Positions 45,506 through 54,380 of a stretch of DNA of 64,000 nucleotides are shown here, in pieces. The translations under genes and the position numbers were made by a program. The notes under the pieces were generated by a model that saw nothing but the letters and a program-made list of their open reading frames with translations, was not told the origin of the DNA and did not search any database. How positions within the stretch are numbered: position 1 is the first letter of the stretch; each line of letters begins with the position of its first letter. This DNA comes from Cyclobacteriaceae bacterium. Lineage in GTDB: Bacteria; Bacteroidota; Bacteroidia; Cytophagales; Cyclobacteriaceae. The stretch spans positions 310,001 through 374,000 of the forward strand of contig JAEUUI010000008.1 of NCBI GenBank assembly GCA_016786585.1, in the 5' to 3' direction.

Positions 45506-46060
45506 ATGCTGCGGTTTGTAAGCAAAGTTATTTTAAGGGCAATAGGCTGGAAGTCGGTTGGTTTGTTCCCTTCTGATCTCAAAAAGTTTGTGGTAATCGT
45601 GGCTCCGCACACCAGCGGGTGGGACTTTGTGATCGGCCTTTTGTTCCGTAAGGCGCTGCGTTTGGAACATGTAAAATACCTCGGTAAGCAGGAGTTATTC
45701 CGGCCGCCATTCGGATTCTTTTTTAAGTGGGTAGGCGGGTATCCGGTTGACCGGACTTCACGGCATAACCTGGTAGAGCAAGTAGTAAAAATCTTCAACG
45801 CGCACGATGAGTTTTCAATCGCGCTGTCACCGGAAGGTACACGGCAGCGGGTTGATAAACTGAAAACCGGTTTCTATAACATTGCCCGGGCAGCAGGGGT
45901 ACCATTGATTATGGTTGCACTGAATTACAAAACGAAATGCCTCTCGATCTCTGAACCATTGGTATTGACGGGCGATCAGTCGATTGACTTTGAAAAGATT
46001 CTCACCTTTTTCAGACCGGTAGAGGGGAAGTACCCCGAAAACGGTTTGATGCATTTATGA
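45506..46060 (+). CDS. 1-acylglycerol-3-phosphate acyltransferase-like protein
   Basis: The 184-residue protein belongs to the PlsC-type acyltransferases that add acyl chains to lysophospholipids. The HX4D active site is HTSGWD (33-38) and the second block is SPEGTRQ near residue 111. The protein is shorter than PlsC (about 240). An N-terminal amphipathic stretch may attach it to the membrane. It follows the MreB-like gene after a 53-nt gap. Confidence 0.85.
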   Translation: MLRFVSKVILRAIGWKSVGLFPSDLKKFVVIVAPHTSGWDFVIGLLFRKALRLEHVKYLGKQELFRPPFGFFFKWVGGYPVDRTSRHNLVEQVVKIFNAHDEFSIALSPEGTRQRVDKLKTGFYNIARAAGVPLIMVALNYKTKCLSISEPLVLTGDQSIDFEKILTFFRPVEGKYPENGLMHL

Positions 46061-46095
46061 TCCTGAACAGATCAACGCCTTTGCAAGGTTGATCA

Positions 46096-46127
46096 TCCCC
46101 GTCCCGGCAGAGCCGGGATCAGGGGGA
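46096..46127. repeat. GC-rich palindrome
   Basis: A perfect inner stem TCCCGGC-AGA-GCCGGGA (46102-46118) has outer TCCCC/GGGGGA arms. It lies in the gap between converging genes and has no T-run. It looks like a dispersed intergenic palindrome rather than a terminator. Confidence 0.5.
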
Positions 46128-46137
46128 CGTCAGAATA

Positions 46138-46536
46138 TTAGTTACTGCCTGAGAACAGATTGTCGCGAACTTCAACCGCTTTGTTCTCCACAGCTTCTTT
46201 AATCTCGGAAGCTTTTTCTACCACAGCATTTTTAGCGTTCGTTACGTTCGCAGCCACTACGCCAACGGCAGCCTCAGCGGTTAAGCGAGCTTTCTTTGCT
46301 ACTCTTTTCAGCGAAGGTTTGGTTCTTCTCACCACCTTTTTCGCAGCTGCTTTGGTTTTTCTCACGACCTTGCGCGCTGCACTTCTGCCTTTGGTTGCAG
46401 CTTTCTTCGCAGTTGCCTTGCCTTTCTTCGCGACTTTCTTTGCTGCAGTTTTACCTTTCCGCGCAGCCTTACGGGTTGTCTTTTTCGCTGCAGCAGAAGC
46501 TTTCTTCGCAGCCTTTTTCATTGTTTTCTTAGCCAT
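46138..46536 (-). CDS. Histone H1-like Ala/Lys-rich DNA-binding protein
   Basis: The protein of 132 residues (start ATG at 46536, MAKKTMKKAAKK) has a strongly basic first 85 residues built from KKA, RKA and KKV repeats. A neutral to acidic C-terminal part of about 47 residues (VVAANVTNAKNAVVEKA) follows and may form an amphipathic helix. Such proteins bind DNA without sequence preference and compact the nucleoid. A longer frame from 46635 is not supported. A second, smaller gene of the same kind lies upstream at 46707-46964. Confidence 0.82.
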   Translation of the reverse strand: MAKKTMKKAAKKASAAAKKTTRKAARKGKTAAKKVAKKGKATAKKAATKGRSAARKVVRKTKAAAKKVVRRTKPSLKRVAKKARLTAEAAVGVVAANVTNAKNAVVEKASEIKEAVENKAVEVRDNLFSGSN

Positions 46537-46650
46537 AGCACGTTTGTGTTTATGTTGTTCTTCCGCCAAGGCAATTATGAAACCAGTTAGATCGGGTGGC
46601 ATGGCCAGGCGTTGATGAAAATTCGAGGCTGACAATCATAGATGGCCTAA

Positions 46651-46684
46651 AAATCAAAAAGCCCCGTAAAAACGAGGCTTTTTT
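46651..46684 (-). terminator. Rho-independent terminator
   Basis: An 8-bp stem (46656-46663 with 46676-46683, AAAAAGCC) with inner CG pairs leads into TTTTTGATTTTT on the minus strand. It ends the upstream H1-like gene at 46707. Confidence 0.75.
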
Positions 46685-46706
46685 GTAACAACATATCGTG
46701 TTAAGC

Positions 46707-46964
46707 TTAGTTGCTGGCAGGATAATCTCCGAAAAGAGACGGCATCGGAGGCACCGGCTGTTGAACATTTTCCACAGCGGGAGTTGCCGGCTTCGAAGGC
46801 TTCGTTACTTTCTTCTTCGCTTTGGTAGCAACCTTCTTCACAGCTTTAGTTGCTTTCTTAGCTGCCTTCTTTGCTTTCTTAACTACTTTTTTTGCGGCCT
46901 TCTTCACCGACTTCTTTGCAGCCTTCACAGTCTTCTTAGCTGCCTTTTTTACTTTCTTTGCCAT
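46707..46964 (-). CDS. Histone H1-like Ala/Lys-rich small protein
   Basis: The 85-residue protein is composed of MAKKVKKAAKKTVK-type repeats for its first 60 residues and a Pro-rich, uncharged tail (PSKPATPAVENVQQ). It should bind DNA or RNA non-specifically. It is a separate gene from 46138-46536, with a terminator between them. Confidence 0.8.
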   Translation of the reverse strand: MAKKVKKAAKKTVKAAKKSVKKAAKKVVKKAKKAAKKATKAVKKVATKAKKKVTKPSKPATPAVENVQQPVPPMPSLFGDYPASN

Positions 46965-47043
46965 AAGTGGGTTTATAATTGTGGCCGAAAATTAATGAAT
47001 CTCTAGTGATTCACTAACAACTGCTTACAGAGTTTTTGATTGA

Positions 47044-48873
47044 TTAATAGCGTTTGCGTTTCTTCTCGAAGTTACCCGGACGATAGCCACTACCTGAACT
47101 GCCTGCCCCGCGGTTACTACGTCCGTCACGATCGCGCGATTCTTTACCACGCTGACCACTTACGCTGCGCTCCCGACTTCCGCCTTCACGGTTTCCGCGC
47201 TCACGGCCACCTTCACTTTTGTTGCTGCGATCCCAGCCACGGCTTCGCCCACTACTGCCACCGCTCTTCTGATCGGTAAGTTCAACGCGAACAACCCGGC
47301 CCGCAAATTCCATCCCTTCAAAGCCCTTAATCACGTCACCGCTCTTTTCCTTATCCACTTCAAAGAATGAATATGCGCCTTTCAGGTCGATCTTGCCCAC
47401 GTTCTTTTTGGTGATCCCGCAGCAGTCGTCCAATAACTCCAGGAGCGTAGCAACATCGAGGTCATCCATCTTACCGAGGTTGATGAAAAAGCGATCACCT
47501 GTTGAGTAACGTTCAGCCCCGCCACGCTCGGCATTGTTGCCTTTGCTGTCGGCATTCAAATCCGGAGCATTCCGGTAGTATTCAAGAAACCGGTTAAATT
47601 CGATCGAAGCGAAACGCTTGATAAGTTCGTTTTTGTTCAGATCTTTAAGCTCTTCATAAACGGCTGGCAGAAATTCTTCGATTTCGGCCTCATTTACTTT
47701 TACTTCATGCACCTTGCGCATGAGCGCCAGCAATTGCTTCTGGCAAACTTCCGGGCCAGTAGGCACAGGAAGCTTCACAAATGTGGTCTTCAGAATCTTC
47801 TCGATCTGCTTCAGTTTACCGGTTTCGCGGTTGTTAACCATGGCAATTGAAATACCTTTTCGTCCTGCCCGCGCAGTACGGCCGCTGCGGTGAGTGTAGA
47901 ATTCCATCTCATCAGGAATGTTCAGGTGAATCACGTGTGTGATGTTGTCGACATCAATTCCGCGGGCTGCAACATCGGTTGCGACCAGAATCTGTAATGT
48001 CCGGTTTCTGAACTTCATCATCACCCGGTCGCGCTGCGCTTGGTTCAAATCCCCGTGAAGGGCATCGGCATTGTAGCCGTCTTTCATCAGGCTCTCTGCA
48101 ATTCGTTGCGTGTCGATCCGGGTACGGCAGAAGATGAGTCCGAAGATTTCCGGGTTATAATCGAGGATGCGTTTCAGCGCGCTGTATTTGTCGCGCTCCT
48201 GCGTAACCACGTATTGGTGTTCAATGTTCGCATTGCCGGTGTTCTTCTCGCCCACGGTTAGTTCTTCCGGGTCGCTCATATAGTTCTTCGCGATCGCCCG
48301 GACTTCTTTTGGCATCGTAGCGGAGAAGAGCCAGGTGATTTTAGTGTCGGGTGTCGTAGATAGAATCTCATCGATATCTTCCTTAAAGCCCATGTTCAGC
48401 ATCTCATCGGCTTCATCCAGCACGACGTATTTAATAGTTGTCAGATTAACTGCCTTTTTGCCGAGGAGGTCTATCAGACGACCGGGCGTTGCCACGATGA
48501 TCTGTGCACCGCGTTTCACCTTACGGATTTGCTCGCTGATGCTGGCGCCACCGTACACGGCAACAATGTTAAGTTTCTTAAAGCGTTCACTGAAGTTTTC
48601 CAGGTCGCTTACAATTTGTAATCCCAGTTCACGCGTGGGGGCAAGAACAAGGGCCTGGGTTTCTTTTGAGTTATCGTCAACGAGTTCGAGTAAGGGAAGA
48701 CCGAACGCTGCTGTTTTACCGGTTCCGGTTTGTGCGAGACCGATAAAGTCGCGGTTTCCGGTTAATAACATTGGAATAGCTTTTTCCTGGATAGGCGTAG
48801 GGGTCTCGAAACCGATTAGCTGAACAGCATCGGCCAGCCCCTTGGACAATCCAAGGGATTGAAATGTTTTCAT
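47044..48873 (-). CDS. DEAD-box RNA helicase (DeaD/CsdA-like)
   Basis: The 609-residue helicase unwinds structured RNA, probably in ribosome assembly or in the cold. Motifs: Q-motif PTPIQEKAIP (25-34), Walker A AQTGTGKT (47-54), DEAD in VLDEADEML, SAT, and HRSGRTARAG. A DbpA-type RNA-binding domain (about residues 460-540) and an Arg/Gly/Ser-rich tail (about 545-609, with SGRSRGWD and RERGNREGGS) follow. No cold-shock-type leader was searched for in detail. A 74-nt palindromic repeat lies upstream. Confidence 0.95.
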   Translation of the reverse strand: MKTFQSLGLSKGLADAVQLIGFETPTPIQEKAIPMLLTGNRDFIGLAQTGTGKTAAFGLPLLELVDDNSKETQALVLAPTRELGLQIVSDLENFSERFKKLNIVAVYGGASISEQIRKVKRGAQIIVATPGRLIDLLGKKAVNLTTIKYVVLDEADEMLNMGFKEDIDEILSTTPDTKITWLFSATMPKEVRAIAKNYMSDPEELTVGEKNTGNANIEHQYVVTQERDKYSALKRILDYNPEIFGLIFCRTRIDTQRIAESLMKDGYNADALHGDLNQAQRDRVMMKFRNRTLQILVATDVAARGIDVDNITHVIHLNIPDEMEFYTHRSGRTARAGRKGISIAMVNNRETGKLKQIEKILKTTFVKLPVPTGPEVCQKQLLALMRKVHEVKVNEAEIEEFLPAVYEELKDLNKNELIKRFASIEFNRFLEYYRNAPDLNADSKGNNAERGGAERYSTGDRFFINLGKMDDLDVATLLELLDDCCGITKKNVGKIDLKGAYSFFEVDKEKSGDVIKGFEGMEFAGRVVRVELTDQKSGGSSGRSRGWDRSNKSEGGRERGNREGGSRERSVSGQRGKESRDRDGRSNRGAGSSGSGYRPGNFEKKRKRY

Positions 48874-48904
48874 AGTATGATTTAAAAAATTAAGAGTTAC
48901 AGGA

Positions 48905-48979
48905 GCAACGTCATTGCGAGGAGATCCCTGGACACTGAACCCCCGAAGACATCGGGACGGTTACTAGGGATGACGTTGC
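48905..48979. repeat. Intergenic palindromic repeat with 10-bp terminal inverted repeats
   Basis: GCAACGTCAT (48905-48914) is an exact reverse complement of ATGACGTTGC (48970-48979). Between them lies a CCCCCGA-AGACA-TCGGGAC hairpin. The core resembles the hairpin inside the tRNA-like RNA at 21370-21529. It lies in the 272-nt gap upstream of the thiolase gene and looks like a non-autonomous dispersed element. Confidence 0.55.
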
Positions 48980-49145
48980 ACTGTCGTATTTCCAAAGTGC
49001 AAAAGTACCATTAATAATCCGTAATGCCTTGATTGATGTAGAATTAGAGGAGGAATATGGGCAATGCGTCAATTGACAGAATAAACTTGTGATATTTCGT
49101 GTTCTAAGCCTGATTATCCTGTGCTTTAACCTGTTAGTTTTACAC

Positions 49146-50423
49146 ATGCTTCACACAAATGCCGTCCGGAGAGTTGCCATTGTTGGTTATAACCGGATAC
49201 CCTTCGCGCGTCAAAACACGGCTTATGCAAAGTCGAGTAACCAGGATATGCTAGTAGCAGCACTCAATGGATTGATTGTCCGCTACAACCTGAAAGGCGA
49301 GTTGCTGGGTGAAGTTGCTGGTGGAGCAGTAATCAAACACAGTTGGGAATTTAACCTTACCCGTGAAAGTGTGATGAGCACTTCACTTGATCCGCGAACA
49401 CCTGCGTGTGATCTGCAGCAGGCGTGTGACACCGGTATTGAAACGGCCGTTTACATTGCCAATAAAATCGCACTCGGACAGATTGAAGCCGGGATTGCCG
49501 GGGGTGTTGATTCAACGAGTAACGTGCCATTGGTATTAGGGGAGAAGGCGCGAAAGATTTTACTTGCCGCGAACCGGGCAAAGACGTTTGGTGGTAAAGT
49601 GCGTGAGTTTCTGAAAATGCGGCCTGGTTATCTTGCGCCCGTGGCTCCGGCTAATCTTGAGCCGAGAACAGGTTTGTCCATGGGTGGACACACTGAGATC
49701 ACAGCAAAACACTACGGCATTTCCAGGCAGGATCAGGATGCGTTTGCATTGGAAAGTCATCAGAAGATGGCGCGCGCATACGAGTCAGGCTTCTTTTCGG
49801 ACATGATCACGCCGTACGAAGGGTTAAGCCGCGACAATAACCTCCGCACCGACAGCAGTTTGGAAAAGTTAGCGAAGCTTAAACCCGCGTTTGATAAGCA
49901 GCATGGATCGTTAACAGCAGGAAACTCATCGCCACTGACTGATGGAGCATCGTGCATTTTACTGGCGTCAGAGGAGTGGGCTCGTGAACGTCAGCTCCCT
50001 GTGCTTGCCTACCTGACGTTTGCAGAACTGGCGGCCATCGAATACGTTGAGACTAAACACAACTTGTTGCTTGCGCCTGTGTATGCTTCTAACCGGATGT
50101 TGAAGAAAGCCAATCTGAAACTACAAGACTTTGACTTCTACGAAATCCACGAAGCATTTGCGGCACAAGTTTTGGCAACACTGAAGATCTGGGAAAGTGA
50201 CCAGCTTAGTCAATTGTTTGGCGTAGACGCCCTGGGTAGTATCGATCGGAGTAAGTTAAATGTGAATGGAAGCAGTTTGGCGGCAGGCCATCCGTTCGCG
50301 GCAACCGGTGGTCGCGTGCTGGCCACAATGGCTAAGCTTTTACATCAGAAAGGCTCTGGCCGCGGATTCATTTCTGTTTGTGCAGCAGGAGGTCAGGGTA
50401 TCACAGCGATTCTGGAAAAATAG
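49146..50423 (+). CDS. Thiolase (acetyl-CoA acyltransferase, FadI-like)
   Basis: The 425-residue enzyme cleaves 3-oxoacyl-CoA with CoA (last step of beta-oxidation) or makes acetoacetyl-CoA. The acylated Cys is in QQACDTGIETAV near residue 95. SSLAAGHPFAATGG (near residue 380) and SVCAAGGQG hold the general-base His and the second Cys. The start at 49146 is preferred because the longer frame has no conservation. FadD (21664) and this enzyme would act in the same pathway, although they are far apart. A small membrane protein gene follows after 4 nt. Confidence 0.93.
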   Translation: MLHTNAVRRVAIVGYNRIPFARQNTAYAKSSNQDMLVAALNGLIVRYNLKGELLGEVAGGAVIKHSWEFNLTRESVMSTSLDPRTPACDLQQACDTGIETAVYIANKIALGQIEAGIAGGVDSTSNVPLVLGEKARKILLAANRAKTFGGKVREFLKMRPGYLAPVAPANLEPRTGLSMGGHTEITAKHYGISRQDQDAFALESHQKMARAYESGFFSDMITPYEGLSRDNNLRTDSSLEKLAKLKPAFDKQHGSLTAGNSSPLTDGASCILLASEEWARERQLPVLAYLTFAELAAIEYVETKHNLLLAPVYASNRMLKKANLKLQDFDFYEIHEAFAAQVLATLKIWESDQLSQLFGVDALGSIDRSKLNVNGSSLAAGHPFAATGGRVLATMAKLLHQKGSGRGFISVCAAGGQGITAILEK

Positions 50424-50427
50424 AAGC

Positions 50428-50688
50428 ATGGAAAGTAAGTCGAACGCAAAGCTTTATTACTTGTTCTCCATCATCTGCGGAACATGGTTTCTGATTACCG
50501 GGTGGATCTGGCCATACTTTTTCTGTTTGGTTGCTTCGTACCCGGTTGCACTATTAGGAATTTTTCTATGGAGCCGTGGCCGGAAACTCAATCCGGGCAG
50601 CCGGGCAAATCCCATCGCGTTATGGCTGCATGTTACGGCCCTTGTCATCTCGTTGATCGCGCTGGGCATTCTTGTTTTCTACAACTGA
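50428..50688 (+). CDS. Small membrane protein, unknown function
   Basis: The 86-residue protein (start ATG at 50428, MESKSNAKLYYL) has three hydrophobic stretches (about residues 10-24, 25-40 and 64-84) separated by a basic loop (SRGRKLNPGSRA). It starts 4 nt after the thiolase stop, so it is probably co-transcribed. A longer frame from 50266 overlaps the thiolase and is rejected. Confidence 0.6.
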   Translation: MESKSNAKLYYLFSIICGTWFLITGWIWPYFFCLVASYPVALLGIFLWSRGRKLNPGSRANPIALWLHVTALVISLIALGILVFYN

Positions 50689-50815
50689 CCCTGCTTACGT
50701 AACCCAAATGTTGCCCGATTTTCTATTTTTGGCAGCAGTTAGCCTTCAGACGAAGCAATTAGTTTTAGTCTTTTGACAATAGAAAGTTGGGAAGTTGTCA
50801 CGCTTCCTGTACAGT

Positions 50816-51526
50816 ATGAACAAATCTTTTGCAGGGTGGCTTTTGCTGGTTGCCAGTGCTGCGGTTGCGCAGCAAAACTTTATTAATGTTCCTTCCGGGG
50901 AGGTGACCAAAGCCGGAAAATTCTTCTTTCAGCAACAACTCAACTTCAATGAAATCATCCAGTCCAATACCACGATTGACTATGGACTGGGAAAAGACTT
51001 TGAAATCGGACTGAATGTTCTCGGGGTGGATTATGCTGAGAAATCCAATTCATTATTTCTTAACGACCGGAATGACCGTGACCCATACGATCCCTTGTTA
51101 ACGGTGAATGGGCTTAAGCAATTCGAATTGAGTGAAACGTTTTCTCTTTCCATTGGCACACAGATCGGGGTTAATGTTGATTTCGACAGACGCTACCGGC
51201 CGGCTAACCTTACGTACCTCAATGCGCGTTTGCAAGATTGGTTATGGGAGAACTTTCTGCTGGTAACCGGAGCTTATTATAATTCAAAACATTATGGTGG
51301 TGCAGGCAATCGCATGGGAGGCTGGGCGGCTGCCGAACTTCCTGTAACCGAAAAGTGGCGCGTCATGGGTGAAAGTGTATTTGGCAACAACGCGATAAGT
51401 TATACCTCGTTTGGCATTATTTTCCTCCCCAGGCCACACATTCCGCTTACCCTTGGATTGCAAATTCCGAATACACCGAGCAATGCCTATGCACTTGTGT
51501 TTGAGCTGACAATAACTCCGCGATAG
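50816..51526 (+). CDS. Secreted outer-membrane beta-barrel-like protein
   Basis: The protein of 236 residues starts at ATG 50816 and has a signal peptide (MNKSFAGWLLLVASAAVAQ). The mature part is made of alternating aromatic beta-strands and ends in a strand with the pattern of outer-membrane proteins (YALVFELTITPR). I recognise no family. A -7-like TATTTTTG at 50724-50731 is too far upstream to be sure of. Confidence 0.65.
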   Translation: MNKSFAGWLLLVASAAVAQQNFINVPSGEVTKAGKFFFQQQLNFNEIIQSNTTIDYGLGKDFEIGLNVLGVDYAEKSNSLFLNDRNDRDPYDPLLTVNGLKQFELSETFSLSIGTQIGVNVDFDRRYRPANLTYLNARLQDWLWENFLLVTGAYYNSKHYGGAGNRMGGWAAAELPVTEKWRVMGESVFGNNAISYTSFGIIFLPRPHIPLTLGLQIPNTPSNAYALVFELTITPR

Positions 51527-51581
51527 TGCTTGAAGTTTGGCCAGGGAGTTGCTACTTTACCAGCGTAAAACAAATCTATTT

Positions 51582-51896
51582 ATGCTGGTTGAAGTAAACA
51601 CCGATCGGAATATCCAAAACAGCGAACGTCTGATCTCGTATTGCAAATCTACTATCGAAGCCGAGCTTGCCCGGTTCGATGAACATATCACACGCGTGGA
51701 AGTACACCTGAGCGATGAAAATGGCGCAAAAGGCGGTGATGATGACAAGCGTTGCCTGATTGAAACAAAACTGAAAGGAAAGAGCCCTGTGGCCGTGAAG
51801 AATACTGCATCGAATATTGATGATGCGATCAGCGGTGCGATTGACAAGATCACCAAGGTGCTTGAAACATCAGTCGAAAAAATGAGAAACCACTAA
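51582..51896 (+). CDS. Ribosome hibernation factor-like (HPF/RaiA)
   Basis: The 104-residue protein has the beta-alpha-beta-beta-beta-alpha pattern of the HPF/RaiA (sigma-54 modulation) family: HITRVEVHLSDENG near residue 40, KRCLIETKLKGKSPVAV, and a C-terminal helix (DDAISGAIDKITKVLE). Such proteins bind the 30S subunit and stop translation under stress. It lacks the long C-terminal domain of long HPF. The start ATG at 51582 is preferred over an upstream TTG. Confidence 0.75.
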   Translation: MLVEVNTDRNIQNSERLISYCKSTIEAELARFDEHITRVEVHLSDENGAKGGDDDKRCLIETKLKGKSPVAVKNTASNIDDAISGAIDKITKVLETSVEKMRNH

Positions 51897-51902
51897 CGGT
51901 TT

Positions 51903-52955
51903 CTACCGCGCGTTACTTTTAGGAAACATCACCCGGTCCGGTTCTTTAAGCAATTCGCTTACCGTTCGTTTAACGATCCGGGTACGGGTGTCTGTTGCTT
52001 TTTTTGGTTTTACAAGATACGTCACCATCGCTTCAACCCACGTATTGGCGTTGGTGCGGAATGACACGAATGGATACTCTTTGATATCAACATCCCCGAT
52101 GGGTGTATTTTTCATGTATTCCTTGAGGTCTTCAATCTTTTCGTCCATATCCTGATCGAGTTCTTCCTTGGTTATCCGCTTGATGGTCTCCTCCACGTAT
52201 TTCATATCGCTTTCGTAAGCAATGTGAAACGGAATTTCATTCCACAGGTAAGGAAACCGTGACCACGAATAGTTAAATACTGCTGACTGAAGTACCAGGC
52301 TGTTTGGAAAGCGGATAAGCCGGCCTGTAGGCAGATCATTTGTAAGATAATCCCCTTTAAACTCCCACAGCGTGGTATCGAGATAATTGATCTCTACAAT
52401 GTCACCGTTAAAAGTATCAATCTGAATGCGATCGCCTACCCGGTAGGGTGTGCGAATCACGATATAGAGCCAGCCGATCAGTGACGTGATCGGGGTTTGT
52501 AATGCAAAGCCCACCAGCAGCGAGATTAATCCCAGTGACACTGCAGCTGTGTACCAGTTTTCGAAGAGGATGGAAGCACCTGCCATAATAATGATGAGCA
52601 CTGCGAGCAGCCGGATTAGTCGAATGAGGTTGTAGCGCGCAGCAAGCGTTTCATTTTTTCGGGTGATGGTGCGTTCAACAAACCGGGAGATCATCAGGAT
52701 GATGCATCCTACTCCGGCAACCAGCGAAATATTTTTCGAATGCTTTACAAGCTCAGGATAATTATCAAGTGCGTGGATGTAGCTGTGATGGAGTAAAAAG
52801 TGGAGGAGGAAGAAGCCAAACGCCAGGAAGATATACGTTCCGATCCAAACCGAATGACGCGCATTTGTCTGCCGGACTTCCTGCTGATATTCACGCGGAC
52901 TTAAAATATTCATGCGAGCTTTTAGAACCCTGTCCAAAAAACCATGCCAGCGCAA
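51903..52955 (-). CDS. MscS family mechanosensitive ion channel
   Basis: The 350-residue protein has four membrane spans and the MscS beta domain (GDRIQIDTFNGDIVEINYLDTTLWEF region, residues about 170-195, given in outline). A cytosolic cage domain follows. The pore-lining third helix precedes LQTPITSLIGW. It opens when membrane tension rises in osmotic shock. Either the ATG at 52955 or Met15 at 52913 could be the true start. It lies just downstream of the MBL-fold gene. Confidence 0.9.
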   Translation of the reverse strand: MRWHGFLDRVLKARMNILSPREYQQEVRQTNARHSVWIGTYIFLAFGFFLLHFLLHHSYIHALDNYPELVKHSKNISLVAGVGCIILMISRFVERTITRKNETLAARYNLIRLIRLLAVLIIIMAGASILFENWYTAAVSLGLISLLVGFALQTPITSLIGWLYIVIRTPYRVGDRIQIDTFNGDIVEINYLDTTLWEFKGDYLTNDLPTGRLIRFPNSLVLQSAVFNYSWSRFPYLWNEIPFHIAYESDMKYVEETIKRITKEELDQDMDEKIEDLKEYMKNTPIGDVDIKEYPFVSFRTNANTWVEAMVTYLVKPKKATDTRTRIVKRTVSELLKEPDRVMFPKSNAR

Positions 52956-52985
52956 AAAAATGAAGAATCTAAACGGGACAGGCCG

Positions 52986-53831
52986 TTACTGAAACAGCGA
53001 AAGCTGTACTTCCAGGAAGTGAACGGGCGGCCGTACCGCCTTACTGCGAAGACCGAGATTGTTCTCAATTAAATACAGGGACGATTCGCGGTCGCGCGAC
53101 ATCACCGCAATGTGAGTCGAATGCGCTATGCCACTAAACACTTCTTCCACAATGTCGGGAGAGTTGTTGTTTTGCGACAGGTGTGACAAGAACAAGTGTG
53201 TCATGAAGGCCGGGCGGTAATCAAGAAACAACTTTAATGCTTGCCGGTTAGACAGGTGACCTTTGCCGCCCCGGATGCGGTTCTTCAATTGATAAGGATA
53301 CGATCCGAACTCGAGCATGTGCTCGTCATAATTACTTTCCAGGAATGCGGCATGACATTGCGCAAAATGCTGCGTTACATGATAGCACGGAAATCCGATA
53401 TCGGTAAATATTCCAACCGTCACCGAATCGCTTGCAACAATAAAGTTATGCGGATCATTCGCATCATGGGTAATGGGGAAGGCCGTCACGGAGATATTGC
53501 CGATCTTTACTGACTGATACGGTCTGAATACATTGATCCGCTCTCGCTCGATCTCGTTCCCCAAATTTCCATACAGGATTGTTCCTTCGGTTGTGAAAAC
53601 CGGGAGCTTATGCTTTTTGGTAAATGCCGGTACTCCGTGAATGTGATCGTTATGTTCGTGCGTGATAAATACCGCTTTGATCCGGCTAACCGGGATGTCC
53701 AGTCTTTTTAGTCGCTTTTCAACTTCACGGCAGGAGATACCCACATCGATCAGCACACCTTCCTCTTCGTTACCGAGGTAGTAGCAATTTCCATTGCTGC
53801 CGGAATTCAGTGAAGCGACAAATAACGACAT
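52986..53831 (-). CDS. MBL-fold metallohydrolase (YycJ/WalJ-like)
   Basis: The 281-residue protein is a metallo-beta-lactamase fold hydrolase with the metal site THEHNDHIHG (about residues 56-65) and a C-terminal His in SHLSQNNNSP. Relatives act on nucleic acids or nucleotides (YycJ/WalJ). The start at 53831 gives MSLFVASLNSGSNGN, a typical N-terminus. The substrate here is unknown. Confidence 0.88.
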   Translation of the reverse strand: MSLFVASLNSGSNGNCYYLGNEEEGVLIDVGISCREVEKRLKRLDIPVSRIKAVFITHEHNDHIHGVPAFTKKHKLPVFTTEGTILYGNLGNEIERERINVFRPYQSVKIGNISVTAFPITHDANDPHNFIVASDSVTVGIFTDIGFPCYHVTQHFAQCHAAFLESNYDEHMLEFGSYPYQLKNRIRGGKGHLSNRQALKLFLDYRPAFMTHLFLSHLSQNNNSPDIVEEVFSGIAHSTHIAVMSRDRESSLYLIENNLGLRSKAVRPPVHFLEVQLSLFQ

Positions 53832-53875
53832 TTCACAAAGATAAACGGCAAGGCTGACAGATTCTGTCGCAATGT

Positions 53876-53918
53876 GTTAAAAAAAAATCGCCCGCTGATG
53901 GTTATCAGACGGGCGATT
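53876..53918 (-). terminator. Rho-independent terminator after the Hsp20 gene
   Basis: A GC-rich stem (53886-53894 with 53910-53918, AATCGCCCG) with an inner TGAT/ATCA pairing is followed by nine T on the minus strand. Confidence 0.85.
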
Positions 53919-53942
53919 CCCAACGCGGATAAACAACTCTGT

Positions 53943-54323
53943 TTAACTCGCTTTTATCGTTTTATTGTAGCCGTTCGAAAACTCGTTGAACGGCAACTCT
54001 ACTACAAGTTCATTGTCCTCATAGTGTGCCTGAATACCGTTAATCTCTATGAAATAGGGTATCGCATTGTTGTAAATGATCTGCGGAAGCTGAACAGCCT
54101 TACCATCCGACTCCATCGGAATCATGTAGAAAATGATCAATTCGTTATTATGGACTTCTGCCTGAAGCGTTTCTTTATTAATTCCGGGAACGCGAACCCG
54201 CACTTCATGACGGTCAGCTTCCTCGCGGATTGAGACAAACGGTTCGCTTACTCCGCCACTGAGCGTATTAAGAATGTCAACCGAGGTTAACAGGTCTTTA
54301 AATTTTTTATTTTTCTTCATCAC
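53943..54323 (-). CDS. Small heat shock protein (Hsp20)-like
   Basis: The 126-residue protein has the alpha-crystallin pattern: an N-terminal helical arm, a beta-sandwich with VRVRVPGINKETLQAEV and NELIIFYMIP, and a C-terminal IEINGIQAHYEDNELVVELP. Hsp20 chaperones hold unfolding proteins. The A-x-x-x-G-V-L signature near the end is replaced by a more divergent form, so the assignment rests on the fold-like pattern. The gene is alone and has its own terminator; three phased TCGGC repeats lie upstream. Confidence 0.75.
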   Translation of the reverse strand: MMKKNKKFKDLLTSVDILNTLSGGVSEPFVSIREEADRHEVRVRVPGINKETLQAEVHNNELIIFYMIPMESDGKAVQLPQIIYNNAIPYFIEINGIQAHYEDNELVVELPFNEFSNGYNKTIKAS

Positions 54324-54380
54324 TTAGCTCTCCTTTCGCTTCTGAGATCAATCCATATACCAACTTTCACTTCAGCCAAA

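Noticed and set aside
50266-50427. N-terminal extension of the small membrane protein
   Set aside because: This part overlaps the thiolase gene in another frame; the ATG at 50428 gives a normal spacing.
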